NCBI RefSeq assembly: GCF_030269605.1 | Contig: NZ_BSTQ01000011.1 | Location: forward strand, 1-64,000 | From: Lentzea sp. NBRC 105346 | GTDB lineage: Bacteria > Actinomycetota > Actinomycetes > Mycobacteriales > Pseudonocardiaceae | Direction of reading: 5' to 3' | Length of the DNA stretch: 64,000 nucleotides | Shown: positions 37,790-46,579 of the stretch, piece after piece | Position numbering within the stretch: position 1 is the first letter of the stretch | Layout: every line of letters starts with the position of its first letter | Made by a program: the position numbers and the translations under genes | Notes under the pieces: generated by a model | What the model saw: the letters and a program-made list of their open reading frames with translations, nothing else | Database searches by the model: none | What the model was told of the DNA's origin: nothing

Positions 37790-37805
37790 TTGGCAACGTT
37801 GTCAA
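37790..37805. promoter_or_regulatory. 16-bp near-palindrome before the GNAT-ThiF gene
   Basis: TTGGCAACGTTGTCAA is symmetric at 14 of 16 bases and sits 10 bases before the preferred GTG. It could be an operator, or a stem that masks the ribosome site. If the gene starts at 37845 it lies inside the coding region. Confidence 0.4.
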
Positions 37806-37900
37806 TCGGAGCTAAAAACGCGCTGATATGCCATTGGGTATTCACGCGCGCAGGCTAGTTGATCATGATCTGAATGGTGAAATCCTTGCTCGTCCAAATA

Positions 37901-37917
37901 TCTCATTAGGAATGAGA
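37901..37917. promoter_or_regulatory. Inverted repeat TCTCATT-AGG-AATGAGA
   Basis: A perfect 7-bp inverted repeat with a 3-base spacer in a locally A/T-rich stretch, about 120 bases upstream of the preferred GNAT-ThiF start. It is a candidate regulator-binding site for the GNAT-ThiF/KAS III pair. Confidence 0.4.
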
Positions 37918-38056
37918 CGTGCGTCGCAGTGTGAACCTTTTCCGACGGGGAGGCGGCGGTCACAACGGCCGTGCGGCGCCACCCCTCGCAGCCGTGCCGC
38001 CCGCCTGCGACCACCCGTTTTGGGTGGCCAGGACCCCGTCGGGTAGGCTCTGCGAC

Positions 38057-38141
38057 GGAGGATTCGCATAGCGGCCTAGTGCGCACGACTGGAAATCGTG
38101 TTGGGTTAACCCCCTCACGGGTTCAAATCCCGTATCCTCCG
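38057..38141 (+). tRNA. tRNA-Ser (anticodon GGA)
   Basis: The acceptor arms GGAGGAT and ATCCTCC pair. The anticodon loop CTGGAAA within CACGA...TCGTG gives GGA. A long variable arm and the TTCAAAT T-loop are present, as expected for class II tRNA-Ser. No CCA is encoded. Confidence 0.95.
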
Positions 38142-38149
38142 CTGACCAG

Positions 38150-38178
38150 AGGCCCGGCACCGTCAGGTGACCGGGCCT
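38150..38178 (+). terminator. Terminator after tRNA-Ser(GGA)
   Basis: AGGCCCGG pairs with CCGGGCCT, with an inner CACC/GGTG stem and GTCA loop, followed by TTTGTC. It lies 9 bases beyond the tRNA. Confidence 0.85.
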
Positions 38179-38254
38179 TTGTCATCCGTTGGTCGCGGCG
38201 ACGAGCGACCGAAGTGGCATGCGGGACGATCACGAGCGCCCTACCGTCGGATCC

Positions 38255-38911
38255 ATGTTGGCCGAAGATCTGATGCTGCTCCTGCTGGACGGCGAGACCG
38301 GACGGGTGCTCGCCGGGTCCACGGAGATCGAGAACGGGCTGGGCGGCGCCGTGCTGCTCGACCTCGTCAACGCGGGCCGCGTCGGCTTCGGGCCGGACGG
38401 CAGGCGGTTGGAGGTCATCGACCCCACGCCGCTCGACAACCCGCTGCTGTACCACGGACTGTCCAGGTTGGACCGTGCGATGAAGCCGCAGCGGGCCGTG
38501 GAACGACTGCGCAAGAACGTGCGCGACAACGTCATGCGGCAGCTGGCCGACCGCGGGGTGCTGCGACTGGAGAAGCGCAGGATCCTGGGCATCTTCCCGA
38601 GCACCGGCTGGGTGATCGTCGACGAGAACCCCGGCCAGGACATCCGCAACCGGGTCGGCGCCGTGCTCTACGGGCAGCAGGAGCCCGACGAACGCACGGG
38701 GGCGCTGATCGCGTTGCTGTACGCGATGAAGGCGGCGCACAAGGTCGTCGGGGGTGACTCCCGCGCGATCAAGGCGCGCGCCAAGGAGATCAGCCGCGGC
38801 AACTGGGCGGGCGCCGCGGTGAAGGGCGCGATGGACGCCGTTCAGGCCGCCGTGATCGCTTCGATCACGGCGGCCGTCGTGGCGTCCACCTCGACCGCGT
38901 CGTCCAGCTAG
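38255..38911 (+). CDS. GPP34 (GOLPH3-like) family protein
   Basis: A 218-residue GPP34/GOLPH3-domain protein. MLAEDLMLLLLDGETGR is the family N-terminus, with NPLLYHGLSRLDRAMKPQRAVERLR and an all-helical layout. GOLPH3 binds phosphoinositides in eukaryotes; the actinobacterial role is undefined. The ATG at 38255 is chosen because the upstream frame reads into the region just after the tRNA terminator. A Ser/Thr/Ala-rich C-terminus follows. It converges with the nuclease gene with a 4-base overlap. Confidence 0.85.
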   Translation: MLAEDLMLLLLDGETGRVLAGSTEIENGLGGAVLLDLVNAGRVGFGPDGRRLEVIDPTPLDNPLLYHGLSRLDRAMKPQRAVERLRKNVRDNVMRQLADRGVLRLEKRRILGIFPSTGWVIVDENPGQDIRNRVGAVLYGQQEPDERTGALIALLYAMKAAHKVVGGDSRAIKARAKEISRGNWAGAAVKGAMDAVQAAVIASITAAVVASTSTASSS

Positions 38912-41358
38912 CCGCGCAGGCAGTCGGCGAGGTCCTCGATGGCGAAGAGGATCTCGTCGACCTGCGCGTTGCCCGTGGACGGCCGCAGTCGCACGATCTG
39001 CGGGTCGTGGTCGCTCGCCTGGTCGGCGAACTCCGCGTTCACGTGGACGACGTCGTAGCCGAACCGCGTGATGTTCCTGCTGATCAGGATGTGGTCCAGC
39101 ACCTGGGCGTTGCCCTCGAACACGTAGCTGTACCGCTCGTTGACCGGCAGCGTCTCGATCAGTGCCTTCATGGCGCCGTCCGAGGTGAACGTCCGCACGG
39201 CGGGCGAGAACTGGTAGTCGTTCAGGTCACCCGCGAGGACCACGTTCGCACCGGGGTCCACGGCCTTGACCTGGTCGACGAACCCGCGCAGGGTCGCCGC
39301 CTGCTTGGCGCGCTGGACCTCCGAACTCCGGTTCGGCTGCTGGTAGCGACCGTGGATCGCCTGGTCGCCCCCCTTGGAGTTGAAGTGGTTCGCGACCACG
39401 AACACCGTGCGGCCCTTGAACTTGAACTCACCGGCGAGCGGCTTGCGGCTGTTCTCCCACGCGACGTTCGCCGGCTCGATGCGGCCCGGCGAGACGGACA
39501 GCGCGGCGCGGCCGTTCTTCTTCACCACGGAGACAGGCGTGACGGCGTCACCACCTGGACGGTCCACAAAGGACACGCGGTTGGCGTTGAACAGGAAGCC
39601 GACGCGGATGTTGCCACCCGGCTCGCCGCCGTCCTGCTTGTTCGCCGGGTCGATCTGCCGCCAGCCGTAGCGCGGGCCGCCCTGCGCGACGATCGAGTCG
39701 ACGAACTTCTGCAGCGTCTGGTCCGCGGCGACCGTGCCGTCGTCGACGGCACCGTTGTTGTCCTGGATCTCCTCCAGCACAACGACATCCGGGCTGCGCA
39801 GGCTCGTCACGACGCCCTTGGCGAGCCGGTCGAACTTGTCCTGCGGGTCGCTCGGGTCGAGGTTCTCGACGTTGTACGTCGCGACCGAGAGCTCGCTGTT
39901 GCGGCCCTGCTGCGTGACCTCCGGCTGGATGCCGCCCGACTGGTGCTGCCCGAGCTGCAACGCCGCCAGCGTGTAGCCACCGAAGTTCGTGTACTCGATG
40001 GCGCCGACCGTGGCGCCCTGGAAGACGTCACCGACGTTCGACGCGGGCACCGGGGTCGTGGACTTCACCTTGAGGCGACCACTGTTCGGCTGGTCGTATC
40101 CGGTGTAGACGGTGCCGCCGCGGGCCGCCTTGTTCTGATCCGGGTTGACCGTGATCCACAACTCGTTGAAGGCGTTGCTCGGGCCGACAACACGCGCGTC
40201 GTTGACCTGGACGAGCGTGCCCTCGAGAGACTCGTAGTAGTCCAGCCCGTACTTGCCCGGCTCCAGCGGCAGCGACTCGATGCTCGCGCCGCCCGCGTCC
40301 GGCAGGTAGCCGGTCGGGATGTTCGCGAGCACGACGGGCGCCGGCACCGGGTTGCCCTTCGACAGCGTCGCGACGGTCGCCTGCGCGATCTCGGTGAGCG
40401 TCTGGTTCGAGTTCGACGCCGTGTCGCCACCCGGCCGGTACTCGGCCACGGTGCCGCTGACGAGGACCTTGTCGCCGACCGCGACGGTCGGGGCCGCGCC
40501 CGCGGTGTAGACGAAGATGCCCTCGCTGGTGCGCGGGTCGGCGTCGGGAGCCTCGGTGTCCTGGATCCAGAACCCGCGGTCGCCGGTGGCACGGGTGCCG
40601 GTGACGACGCCGGGCACGCCGGTGACCTTCTGGCCGAACAGCGGCGAGAAGCGCGTGACGCCCTGGATGTCGTGGATGCGCTTGTCACCGGGCTGCGGCG
40701 TCGGATCCGGCGGGGTGGTGCCGGGGCCTTCACCCTTGGAGTTCACCGGGCGGGGCTCGCCGAGCTTGAAGTCAGCGGCGTTGTCGTCGGTGTCACCGAA
40801 GTCGACGGCACGGAACGCGCTGGTCGTCGGCGTGAGCGCGGCGGTGGCGTTGCCCTCGCGGACGGTCGCGCCGCCGTAGCCGATGAGGTCCTTGATCTTG
40901 GTGTCCGCGGCGCAGTCGGCGGCGGTCTTGCAGGTGAGCGCGGCGGTGCCGTTGACCAGGGCGATGGTGCCCGCGGTACCGCTCATCGCGATGTTCCCGG
41001 TCGCGTCCGGGGCCGGCAGGTCGACGGTCCCGCCCGTGCCCTTCTGCTCGGCGACGAGGAACGTCTTGCCGGGCGCGATCTGGCCCGTCAGCGGCGTGAC
41101 CTGCCACGTGGTGGTCGCGCCGGGGTTCGCCGAGATGTACTGCACGCTCCAGCCCGTGAGGTCGACCGCCGCGGATCCGCGGTTGGCGAGCTCGACGTAG
41201 TCCTGTTTGAGCGTGGCGCCGTTGTTGCCGCCCGCGCCGTAGACCTCGGCGATCACGGCATCGGGGCTGGGTGTGGCGACTGCAGGGGCGACGGTGGCCA
41301 GAACGACGGCGGATGCGGCGGTCACCGCGAAGCCGACTCTGGGCAGGGTGGGTCTCAA
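38908..41358 (-). CDS. Extracellular nuclease, lamin-tail plus endonuclease/exonuclease/phosphatase
   Basis: An 816-residue secreted enzyme of the ExeM/NucH type. The signal peptide ends at APAVA (about residue 29). A lamin-tail-like domain (30-165, IAEVYGAGGNNGATLKQDYVEL) and an OB-like middle region (about 230-480) follow. The EEP nuclease domain runs from about 490 to 795, with NVENLDP, DVVVLEEIQDNNG, VVLAGDLNDYQ and the catalytic SDHDP. These enzymes degrade extracellular DNA. No sortase or membrane anchor is seen. A LexA-type box lies about 104 bases upstream. Confidence 0.92.
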   Translation of the reverse strand: MRPTLPRVGFAVTAASAVVLATVAPAVATPSPDAVIAEVYGAGGNNGATLKQDYVELANRGSAAVDLTGWSVQYISANPGATTTWQVTPLTGQIAPGKTFLVAEQKGTGGTVDLPAPDATGNIAMSGTAGTIALVNGTAALTCKTAADCAADTKIKDLIGYGGATVREGNATAALTPTTSAFRAVDFGDTDDNAADFKLGEPRPVNSKGEGPGTTPPDPTPQPGDKRIHDIQGVTRFSPLFGQKVTGVPGVVTGTRATGDRGFWIQDTEAPDADPRTSEGIFVYTAGAAPTVAVGDKVLVSGTVAEYRPGGDTASNSNQTLTEIAQATVATLSKGNPVPAPVVLANIPTGYLPDAGGASIESLPLEPGKYGLDYYESLEGTLVQVNDARVVGPSNAFNELWITVNPDQNKAARGGTVYTGYDQPNSGRLKVKSTTPVPASNVGDVFQGATVGAIEYTNFGGYTLAALQLGQHQSGGIQPEVTQQGRNSELSVATYNVENLDPSDPQDKFDRLAKGVVTSLRSPDVVVLEEIQDNNGAVDDGTVAADQTLQKFVDSIVAQGGPRYGWRQIDPANKQDGGEPGGNIRVGFLFNANRVSFVDRPGGDAVTPVSVVKKNGRAALSVSPGRIEPANVAWENSRKPLAGEFKFKGRTVFVVANHFNSKGGDQAIHGRYQQPNRSSEVQRAKQAATLRGFVDQVKAVDPGANVVLAGDLNDYQFSPAVRTFTSDGAMKALIETLPVNERYSYVFEGNAQVLDHILISRNITRFGYDVVHVNAEFADQASDHDPQIVRLRPSTGNAQVDEILFAIEDLADCLRG

Positions 41359-41461
41359 CTCGTCCTCCGAGGAAAGCGGCGTCGCCGCATCCTTCCCCGA
41401 TCAGGTGATGTTCGGAAGACGTTGTTACTCACGGTTAACCGAATGGCCCAGCAAAGATCAC

Positions 41462-41477
41462 TCGAACAAGTGTTCGA
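41462..41477. promoter_or_regulatory. LexA-type SOS box
   Basis: TCGAACAAGTGTTCGA matches the actinobacterial LexA palindrome TCGAAC-N4-GTTCGA exactly. On the plus strand it overlaps a -35-like CGAACA, 17 bases before TATGCT (41486-41491). On the minus strand it lies 104 bases upstream of the nuclease start. Confidence 0.75.
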
Positions 41478-41497
41478 TCATGGGGTATGCTGTCCGG

Positions 41498-41605
41498 CAG
41501 TGGCGCCGGCCGGTGGTCCCCTCCCAGGCATCGGCCGGCGTGACTGACCTTGAGACCTCCGAGCGTGAAAGAGCCCCGACCACCGGACGGTGATCGGGGC
41601 TCTTT
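41498..41605 (+). ncRNA. Candidate LexA-controlled small RNA
   Basis: A plus-strand promoter overlapping the LexA box would start a transcript near 41498. It would fold CGCCGGCCG (41504-41512) with CGGCCGGCG (41532-41540) and end in the terminator hairpin at 41568-41605. No convincing protein is encoded; an 18-codon frame (41487-41543) starting inside the -10 is not persuasive. Existence of the transcript is inferred. Confidence 0.35.
41568..41605. terminator. Terminator after tRNA-Ser(CGA), possibly bidirectional
   Basis: AAAGAGCCCCGA pairs with TCGGGGCTCTTT over 12 bp, with an inner CACCG/CGGTG stem. It begins 6 bases beyond the tRNA 3' end on the minus strand, where it is followed by CACGCTC. 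The plus-strand side ends CTCTTTGC. Confidence 0.8.
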
Positions 41606-41611
41606 GCTGAG

Positions 41612-41696
41612 CGGTGACGGTGGGATTTGAACCCACGGAGGCGTGAACCTCACGCGCTTTCGAGGCGCGCTCCTTCGGCCGCTCGGACACGTCACC
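41612..41696 (-). tRNA. tRNA-Ser (anticodon CGA)
   Basis: On the minus strand the acceptor arms GGTGACG/CGTCACC pair. The anticodon loop CTCGAAA in CGCGC...GCGCG gives CGA, and the variable arm is long as in class II tRNA-Ser. The adjacent tadA and tyrA genes recall the mycobacterial tRNA-Ser/tadA/tyrA neighbourhood. Confidence 0.94.
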
Positions 41697-41728
41697 GCTA
41701 AGAACAATACAAGACGGGGTACATCGAC

Positions 41729-42181
41729 TTAACGCTGGGTCCGGAAGAAGGATTCGAGCAGCTCAGCGCACTCTTCCTCCAGCACGCCGCCGTGAACCTC
41801 GGGCCGATGGTTGAGCCTGCGGTCGCGTACGACGTCCCAAAGCGACCCCACCGCCCCGGTTTTGGGCTCCCATGCGCCGAAGATCACACGAGAGAGGCGC
41901 GCCAGCACGAGGGCTCCGGCACACATCGTGCACGGCTCGACCGTGACCGCGAGGGTGCAGCCGTCGAGCCGCCAGCCGTCGCCGAACACAGCGGCCGCCG
42001 CACGGATCGCCAGCACCTCGGCATGCGCGGTCGGGTCACCCAGGGCCTCACGCGCGTTGCACGCCGAGGCCAGCACGGACCCGGACGGCGAGAAGATCAC
42101 GGCACCGATCGGCACGTCACCGGTGGCCGGAGCCCGCGCGGCCTCGCGCAGGGCCACGCGGATCATGTCCTCCGGGGTCAC
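41729..42181 (-). CDS. tadA: tRNA-specific adenosine deaminase
   Basis: A 150-residue deaminase converting adenosine 34 of tRNA-Arg(ACG) to inosine. The zinc/catalytic motifs are HAEVLAI and PCTMCAGAL, with GDVPIGAVI upstream. A tRNA-Arg(ACG), its substrate, is encoded at 62517. The ATG overlaps the stop of the next upstream gene by 4 bases (ATGA). Confidence 0.94.
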   Translation of the reverse strand: MTPEDMIRVALREAARAPATGDVPIGAVIFSPSGSVLASACNAREALGDPTAHAEVLAIRAAAAVFGDGWRLDGCTLAVTVEPCTMCAGALVLARLSRVIFGAWEPKTGAVGSLWDVVRDRRLNHRPEVHGGVLEEECAELLESFFRTQR

Positions 42182-42666
42182 GCCTGAATGGTGTCGAGCA
42201 GCTTGACGAACTCGTCGCCGAACCCGCAGCGCGACGCGATCATCTGAAGTTGCTCGTCCGGGTAGAGGTCCACCTCGTCGACGATGAGCTGCAGCTCACC
42301 CTGCGGCATTCCGACGTCCGCGAGGATCGCGAGGTCGCCCTCGGGCCACAGCTCGTTGTCCTCCTCGTCGGGGGGTTCGACGCGAAGCAGGTCCAGGACG
42401 TCGGCCGCGATGTCGTAGTCCAGCGCGGCCGCCGCGTCGGACAGCAGCAGCGCGACTCCGCCTGGGACCGGTCGCAGGATGATGAAGAACTCGTCGTCGA
42501 CGGCCAGCAGTCCGAAGACGGCTCCCGTCGACCTGAGCTGTCGCAACTGGGTGATCGCCGCGTCCAGCTCGGACAGCGCGGAGCTGTCCATCCTGCTGCA
42601 CCGCCAGCGGCCGTCCTCCCGGACGACCGCCACAGCGAAGCCGTTGACCGGCTCCTGCTCCGTCAT
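42178..42666 (-). CDS. tRNA adenosine deaminase-associated protein
   Basis: A 162-residue acidic protein paired with tadA, as in most actinobacteria. Segments such as GFAVAVVREDGRWRCSRMD, VFGLLAVDDEFFIILRP and LLLSDAAAALDYDIA are recognisable. It has no known catalytic motif, and a role with TadA is inferred from conserved coupling (4-base overlap). ATG at 42666. Confidence 0.85.
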   Translation of the reverse strand: MTEQEPVNGFAVAVVREDGRWRCSRMDSSALSELDAAITQLRQLRSTGAVFGLLAVDDEFFIILRPVPGGVALLLSDAAAALDYDIAADVLDLLRVEPPDEEDNELWPEGDLAILADVGMPQGELQLIVDEVDLYPDEQLQMIASRCGFGDEFVKLLDTIQA

Positions 42667-42744
42667 GGTCACACCGTAGGGCGCGGACGACCTTCCCGGT
42701 AGCTGAGAGGGTCGCGGATGAGTGGCGGCTGTCACTATCGAGTC

Positions 42745-43959
42745 ATGAGCACAACCATGACGGATCCCCGGTTCATCGGCCTGCTCGAGGCCGCCCGCGC
42801 GCTGCAGCCCCGCACGGTGGCGCTCCGGCGGCAGATCCACAAGCACCCAGAACAGGGGCTGAACCTGCCGAACACGCAGGCTTCGGTCCTGCACGCCCTC
42901 GAGGGGCTGCCGGTGCAGGTCATCCCGGGGAAGTCCACGTCGTCGGTGGTGGCGGTGCTCGCGGGCGACAACCCGGGACCGACGGTGCTGCTGCGCGGCG
43001 ACATGGACGCGTTGCCGCTGCAGGAGGCGACCGGACTGCCCTACGCGTCCGAAGTGGACGGGTCCATGCACGCGTGCGGGCACGACACGCACGTCGCGAT
43101 GCTGGCCAGCACGGTGCGCCTGCTCGCGGACCGCAGGGCCGCGCTGAACGGCAAGGTCGTGTTCATGTTCCAACCGGGCGAGGAGGGCCACCACGGCGCC
43201 CGGTACATGATCGAGGAAGGTCTGCTCGACGCCGCCGGACGGCCGGTCGAGAAGGCGTTCGCGCTGCACATCACCTCGACCCTGCGCAGCGGCGTCGTGA
43301 CCTGCCGGCCGGGACCGATCATGGCCAGCGCCGACACGTTCCATGTGCACATCAAGGGGCGTGGCGGGCACGGCGCCATGCCGCACGACGCGCTCGACCC
43401 GGTACCCGCGGCGGCCGCGATGGTCGGGGCGCTGCAGACGATGATCGGCAGGCGGGTCAGCGTGCACGCCCCCGCGGTGGTCACCGTCGCGCACATCAAG
43501 GCGGGCACAACGACCAACATCATCCCGGAGACGGCGATCCTCGAGGGCACGATCCGGACGCTGTCCGAGGCGACCCGCTCGCTCGTCCACAAGGAGATCA
43601 AGCAGGTGTGCAAGCACACCGCCGCCGCGCACGGCTGTCACGCCGAGGTCAGCATCGTGCCCGGCTACCCCGTGACGGTGAACGACGACCAGGTCGGACA
43701 GCACGTGGTGGAGCTGGCCGCGTCGGCGATGGGCGCCCGCTGGTCGGAACCGATGGCGGACCCGTTGATGGGCGCCGAGGACTTCTCCTACGTGCTGCAG
43801 AAGGTGCCGGGCGCGCTGGCGTTCCTCGGGGCGTGCCCGCGCGGCGTCGAGCTGGCCGAGGCCGCGCCGAACCACTCCAACCGCGTGCTGTTCGACGAGG
43901 CCGCGATGGAGCACGGGGTGGCGACCTACGCGGCGTTTGCGCTCGATGCCCTGAGGTGA
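42745..43959 (+). CDS. M20-family amidohydrolase
   Basis: A 404-residue zinc-dependent aminoacylase/amidohydrolase. The metal and active-site stretches are LRGDMDALPLQE, HACGHDTHVAMLA, GEEGHHGARYMIE and MGAEDFSYVLQ. GRGGHGAMPHDALDPVP is the dimerisation/substrate domain. Members cleave N-acyl amino acids or IAA-amino acid conjugates; the substrate is undetermined. ATG at 42745 (MSTTMTD); an ATG at 42757 is a close alternative. It diverges from tadA and its partner. Confidence 0.9.
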   Translation: MSTTMTDPRFIGLLEAARALQPRTVALRRQIHKHPEQGLNLPNTQASVLHALEGLPVQVIPGKSTSSVVAVLAGDNPGPTVLLRGDMDALPLQEATGLPYASEVDGSMHACGHDTHVAMLASTVRLLADRRAALNGKVVFMFQPGEEGHHGARYMIEEGLLDAAGRPVEKAFALHITSTLRSGVVTCRPGPIMASADTFHVHIKGRGGHGAMPHDALDPVPAAAAMVGALQTMIGRRVSVHAPAVVTVAHIKAGTTTNIIPETAILEGTIRTLSEATRSLVHKEIKQVCKHTAAAHGCHAEVSIVPGYPVTVNDDQVGQHVVELAASAMGARWSEPMADPLMGAEDFSYVLQKVPGALAFLGACPRGVELAEAAPNHSNRVLFDEAAMEHGVATYAAFALDALR

Positions 43960-43966
43960 GAGCAGA

Positions 43967-44917
43967 ATGTCTCGCGTGCGAGACGTTTGCGTGGTCGGAC
44001 TGGGACTGATCGGCGGCTCGGTGTTGCGAGCGGCCAAGGCGGCGGGACGGACGGTCTGGGGCGCGGCGCAGGCCGAGGACGCGGCCAAGGCGGAGGCGGA
44101 CGGCTTCACCGTGCTCCGCCTCGACGAGGCGCTGGAAAGAGCCCGTCGGGAGGACGCGCTCGTGGTGCTCGCCGTCCCGCTGCCCGCGGTCCCGGACGTC
44201 CTGCGCAAGGTCCGGCCGGGTACCCGCCTCACCGACGTGACCAGCGTCAAGGGGCCGGTCGCCGACGCTGTGCACCGGTACGCGCCGGAGGCCCGGTTCG
44301 TCGGCGGCCACCCCATGGCGGGGACGTCGCGCAGCGGCTGGGACGCGAGCCGCGCGGACCTGTTCCAGAACGCCGCCTGGGTGGTCACCGCCGAGCAGTC
44401 CGACGACGTGCTGATCGACGTGATCACGCTCGCGTTCGACGCGGGCGCACACGTCGTGCCCACGACACCGGAGGAGCACGACGCGGCCGTCGCGCGGATC
44501 AGCCACCTGCCGCACGTGCTGGCCGCGGTGCTCGCCGCGGTGGGCGCGGACGGCGGACCGCTGGCGCTCGCGCTGGCCGCGGGCAGCTTCGGCGACGGCA
44601 CCAGGGTCGCCGGCAGCCGGCCCGAGCTGGTGCGCGCCATGTGCGAGGGCAACCGCGACGCGCTGCTCGGCGCGGTCGACGACGCGCTGGGCCGGCTCGG
44701 CGCGGCCCGCGGGTCGCTGGCCAGCACCGGAGGTCTCGCGAAGACCATCGACGCCGGTCATGAGGCCCGGCTGAAGCTGATCAACCAGCCGGAGCGGACT
44801 CCGTTGACGATCGACCTCACGTCCCCCGAAGCGATCACCGCGCTGCACAGTCTGGGCTCACGTGGAGGCCGCATCGTTGCGCTGAACGGCACAACCGTGA
44901 AGGCGGAAATTTCGTAA
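43967..44917 (+). CDS. tyrA: Prephenate dehydrogenase
   Basis: A 316-residue enzyme making 4-hydroxyphenylpyruvate from prephenate on the way to tyrosine. VVGLGLIGGSVLRAA (9-23) is the NAD-binding loop, DVTSVKGPV and FVGGHPMAGTSRSGWDAS carry the substrate-binding histidine, and TPEEHDAAVARISHLPHVLA is conserved. It follows the M20 gene by 7 bases. The tadA/tadA-partner/tyrA arrangement matches mycobacteria (Rv3752c-Rv3754). Confidence 0.93.
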   Translation: MSRVRDVCVVGLGLIGGSVLRAAKAAGRTVWGAAQAEDAAKAEADGFTVLRLDEALERARREDALVVLAVPLPAVPDVLRKVRPGTRLTDVTSVKGPVADAVHRYAPEARFVGGHPMAGTSRSGWDASRADLFQNAAWVVTAEQSDDVLIDVITLAFDAGAHVVPTTPEEHDAAVARISHLPHVLAAVLAAVGADGGPLALALAAGSFGDGTRVAGSRPELVRAMCEGNRDALLGAVDDALGRLGAARGSLASTGGLAKTIDAGHEARLKLINQPERTPLTIDLTSPEAITALHSLGSRGGRIVALNGTTVKAEIS

Positions 44918-44926
44918 GGTCGCCGG

Positions 44927-46570
44927 GTGCATCGACGGAAACTCGCCGCCGTCGCGGGTGGGCTCGTGATCGTGGTCGCGACCGCCGTCGTGCTGCGGCA
45001 CGAATCGGCCCCGGAACGGCCGGAGCGGTTCGTCGACCCGTCGATCGAGCTCGTCGAGGCTGCCGCCCCCGAGAAGCCGGGCAACCCGCGGGCCTCCGCG
45101 CTCGACCCGGACACGCTGCAGCTCGCCTGGTCCGGCAGTGCCGAGGCGTACGAGGTGCGCTGGGGCGACCACACACAGGTGGTCACCTCTCCGGAGGCCG
45201 AGCTGACCGGGCTCGACCCGGATGACGAGGCCGAGGTCGAGATCCGCTCGGTCAACCCGGTCGGCAGGCGGTCCGACCCGCTGACCGTGGCCGCGATCCC
45301 CCGCAAGGTGCTGGTCTCGAAGGACAAGCTGATCGAGCCGATCGACCGGTTCGACGGCCCGGAGAGCCTCGACCCCCGGCAGTGGCGCGTGCTCGGTGAC
45401 CCGGCCTGCCTCGGGCTGCGACCGTTCGGCACGGGCAAACGGCTGGACTTCAAGTGCGCCGCCGGGCTGCAGGCCAACAAGCCGTTGCGGCTGGGTGTCC
45501 CCGACTCCGATGGCGTGACCGGACGCGTCATGATCACGGCCGCGGGCGGTCAGCAGAGCCACGTCCAGCTGGAGTTGCTGCCCGAACCGCTGCAGGACCT
45601 CCCGTGGCCCATGGGACCTGCGCCCGGTGCGGTGTCGCTGGACCTGTCGTCCCAGGGCACCCGGCTGACGGCCGACCCGAAGCTGCCCACGACCGAGAAG
45701 CTGATCGCGCTCGGCGACGCGCCCGCGACCGGTCTCGCACCGGACTCACGGCACCGCTGGGAAGTCCGGATCATGAAGGACGCGATCGTCGCCGTCCGGG
45801 ACGGCGTGGTCGTCGCGGCCGAGGCCGTGGCAGTGCCGTGGACCGTCGTGCGACCGCGGATCATGGTCGAGGGCGAGGCGATGCTCGACTCGTTCGGTCT
45901 CGGCGGTGTGCCGGAACGCGAGGTGCCCGCCACGGTCGTACCGCTGCGTGAGGGCACCGACCTGGGCTCGGTGCCGCGGCAGGCGCTGGAGGACGCGGTG
46001 TCGGCACGACTCATCCTCGTGCCGAACCCCCGGAACACCCAGCCGATCACCGTGGACTTCGGTGGCGTCGCGCTCCCGACCAAGAAACTCACCGAGGACG
46101 CGCTGGCCGCGGACCTGCCGTTGAACCGCACGGACGCGGTCGTCCGGACGAACCAGCCCGTGGCGATCGGCTATGTGGTCGTCGTGTGCAAACCCGGCGC
46201 CCGGCCCGGCGCGCTGCCACGGCTGCCCGACCACGAGCCCGCCGCGAACAAGGTGCTGCCCAAGCTCACGATCATGCACGACTCCGGGGTCAGGCCTGGG
46301 ACGCAGTTCCCGCCGACCGGCCGGATCCTGGTCACCGCGGAGATCGGCAACGGCAGGCACGAGGCGATCCAGATCGAGGTCGACGGCAAGCGCCTGCTGA
46401 TGTTGCCGACCACCGAGGACGGCCCCGGCGTGAGCGGACGGCACGAGATCTGGCTCCGCACGACCGACTTCACCGCGGGCGGACACCGGCTCAAGCTGAC
46501 CGTCCTGCCACCGGATCATGGCGAAGCCGTTACCACCGAAGCGGTGTTCGAGGTGCGGGCGACGGCTTAG
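44927..46570 (+). CDS. Secreted/membrane-anchored FN3-like protein (paralog A)
   Basis: A 547-residue exported protein. An N-terminal hydrophobic segment (about 7-23) is followed by an FN3-like domain (50-110: AYEVRWGDHTQVVTSPEAEL, EVEIRSVNPVGRRS). A jelly-roll-like segment starts IDRFDGPESLDPRQWRV, and the C-terminal beta domain has TTEDGPGVSGRHEIWLRT. No catalytic residues are clear. The GTG follows TAAGGT. It is paralogous to the next gene; the pair, 9 bases apart, looks co-transcribed and may bind polysaccharide. Confidence 0.75.
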   Translation: MHRRKLAAVAGGLVIVVATAVVLRHESAPERPERFVDPSIELVEAAAPEKPGNPRASALDPDTLQLAWSGSAEAYEVRWGDHTQVVTSPEAELTGLDPDDEAEVEIRSVNPVGRRSDPLTVAAIPRKVLVSKDKLIEPIDRFDGPESLDPRQWRVLGDPACLGLRPFGTGKRLDFKCAAGLQANKPLRLGVPDSDGVTGRVMITAAGGQQSHVQLELLPEPLQDLPWPMGPAPGAVSLDLSSQGTRLTADPKLPTTEKLIALGDAPATGLAPDSRHRWEVRIMKDAIVAVRDGVVVAAEAVAVPWTVVRPRIMVEGEAMLDSFGLGGVPEREVPATVVPLREGTDLGSVPRQALEDAVSARLILVPNPRNTQPITVDFGGVALPTKKLTEDALAADLPLNRTDAVVRTNQPVAIGYVVVVCKPGARPGALPRLPDHEPAANKVLPKLTIMHDSGVRPGTQFPPTGRILVTAEIGNGRHEAIQIEVDGKRLLMLPTTEDGPGVSGRHEIWLRTTDFTAGGHRLKLTVLPPDHGEAVTTEAVFEVRATA

Positions 46571-46579
46571 CTTGAAGCT

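Noticed and set aside
39007..41547. 846-residue plus-strand open frame opposite the nuclease
   Set aside because: Antisense shadow of the well-supported nuclease.
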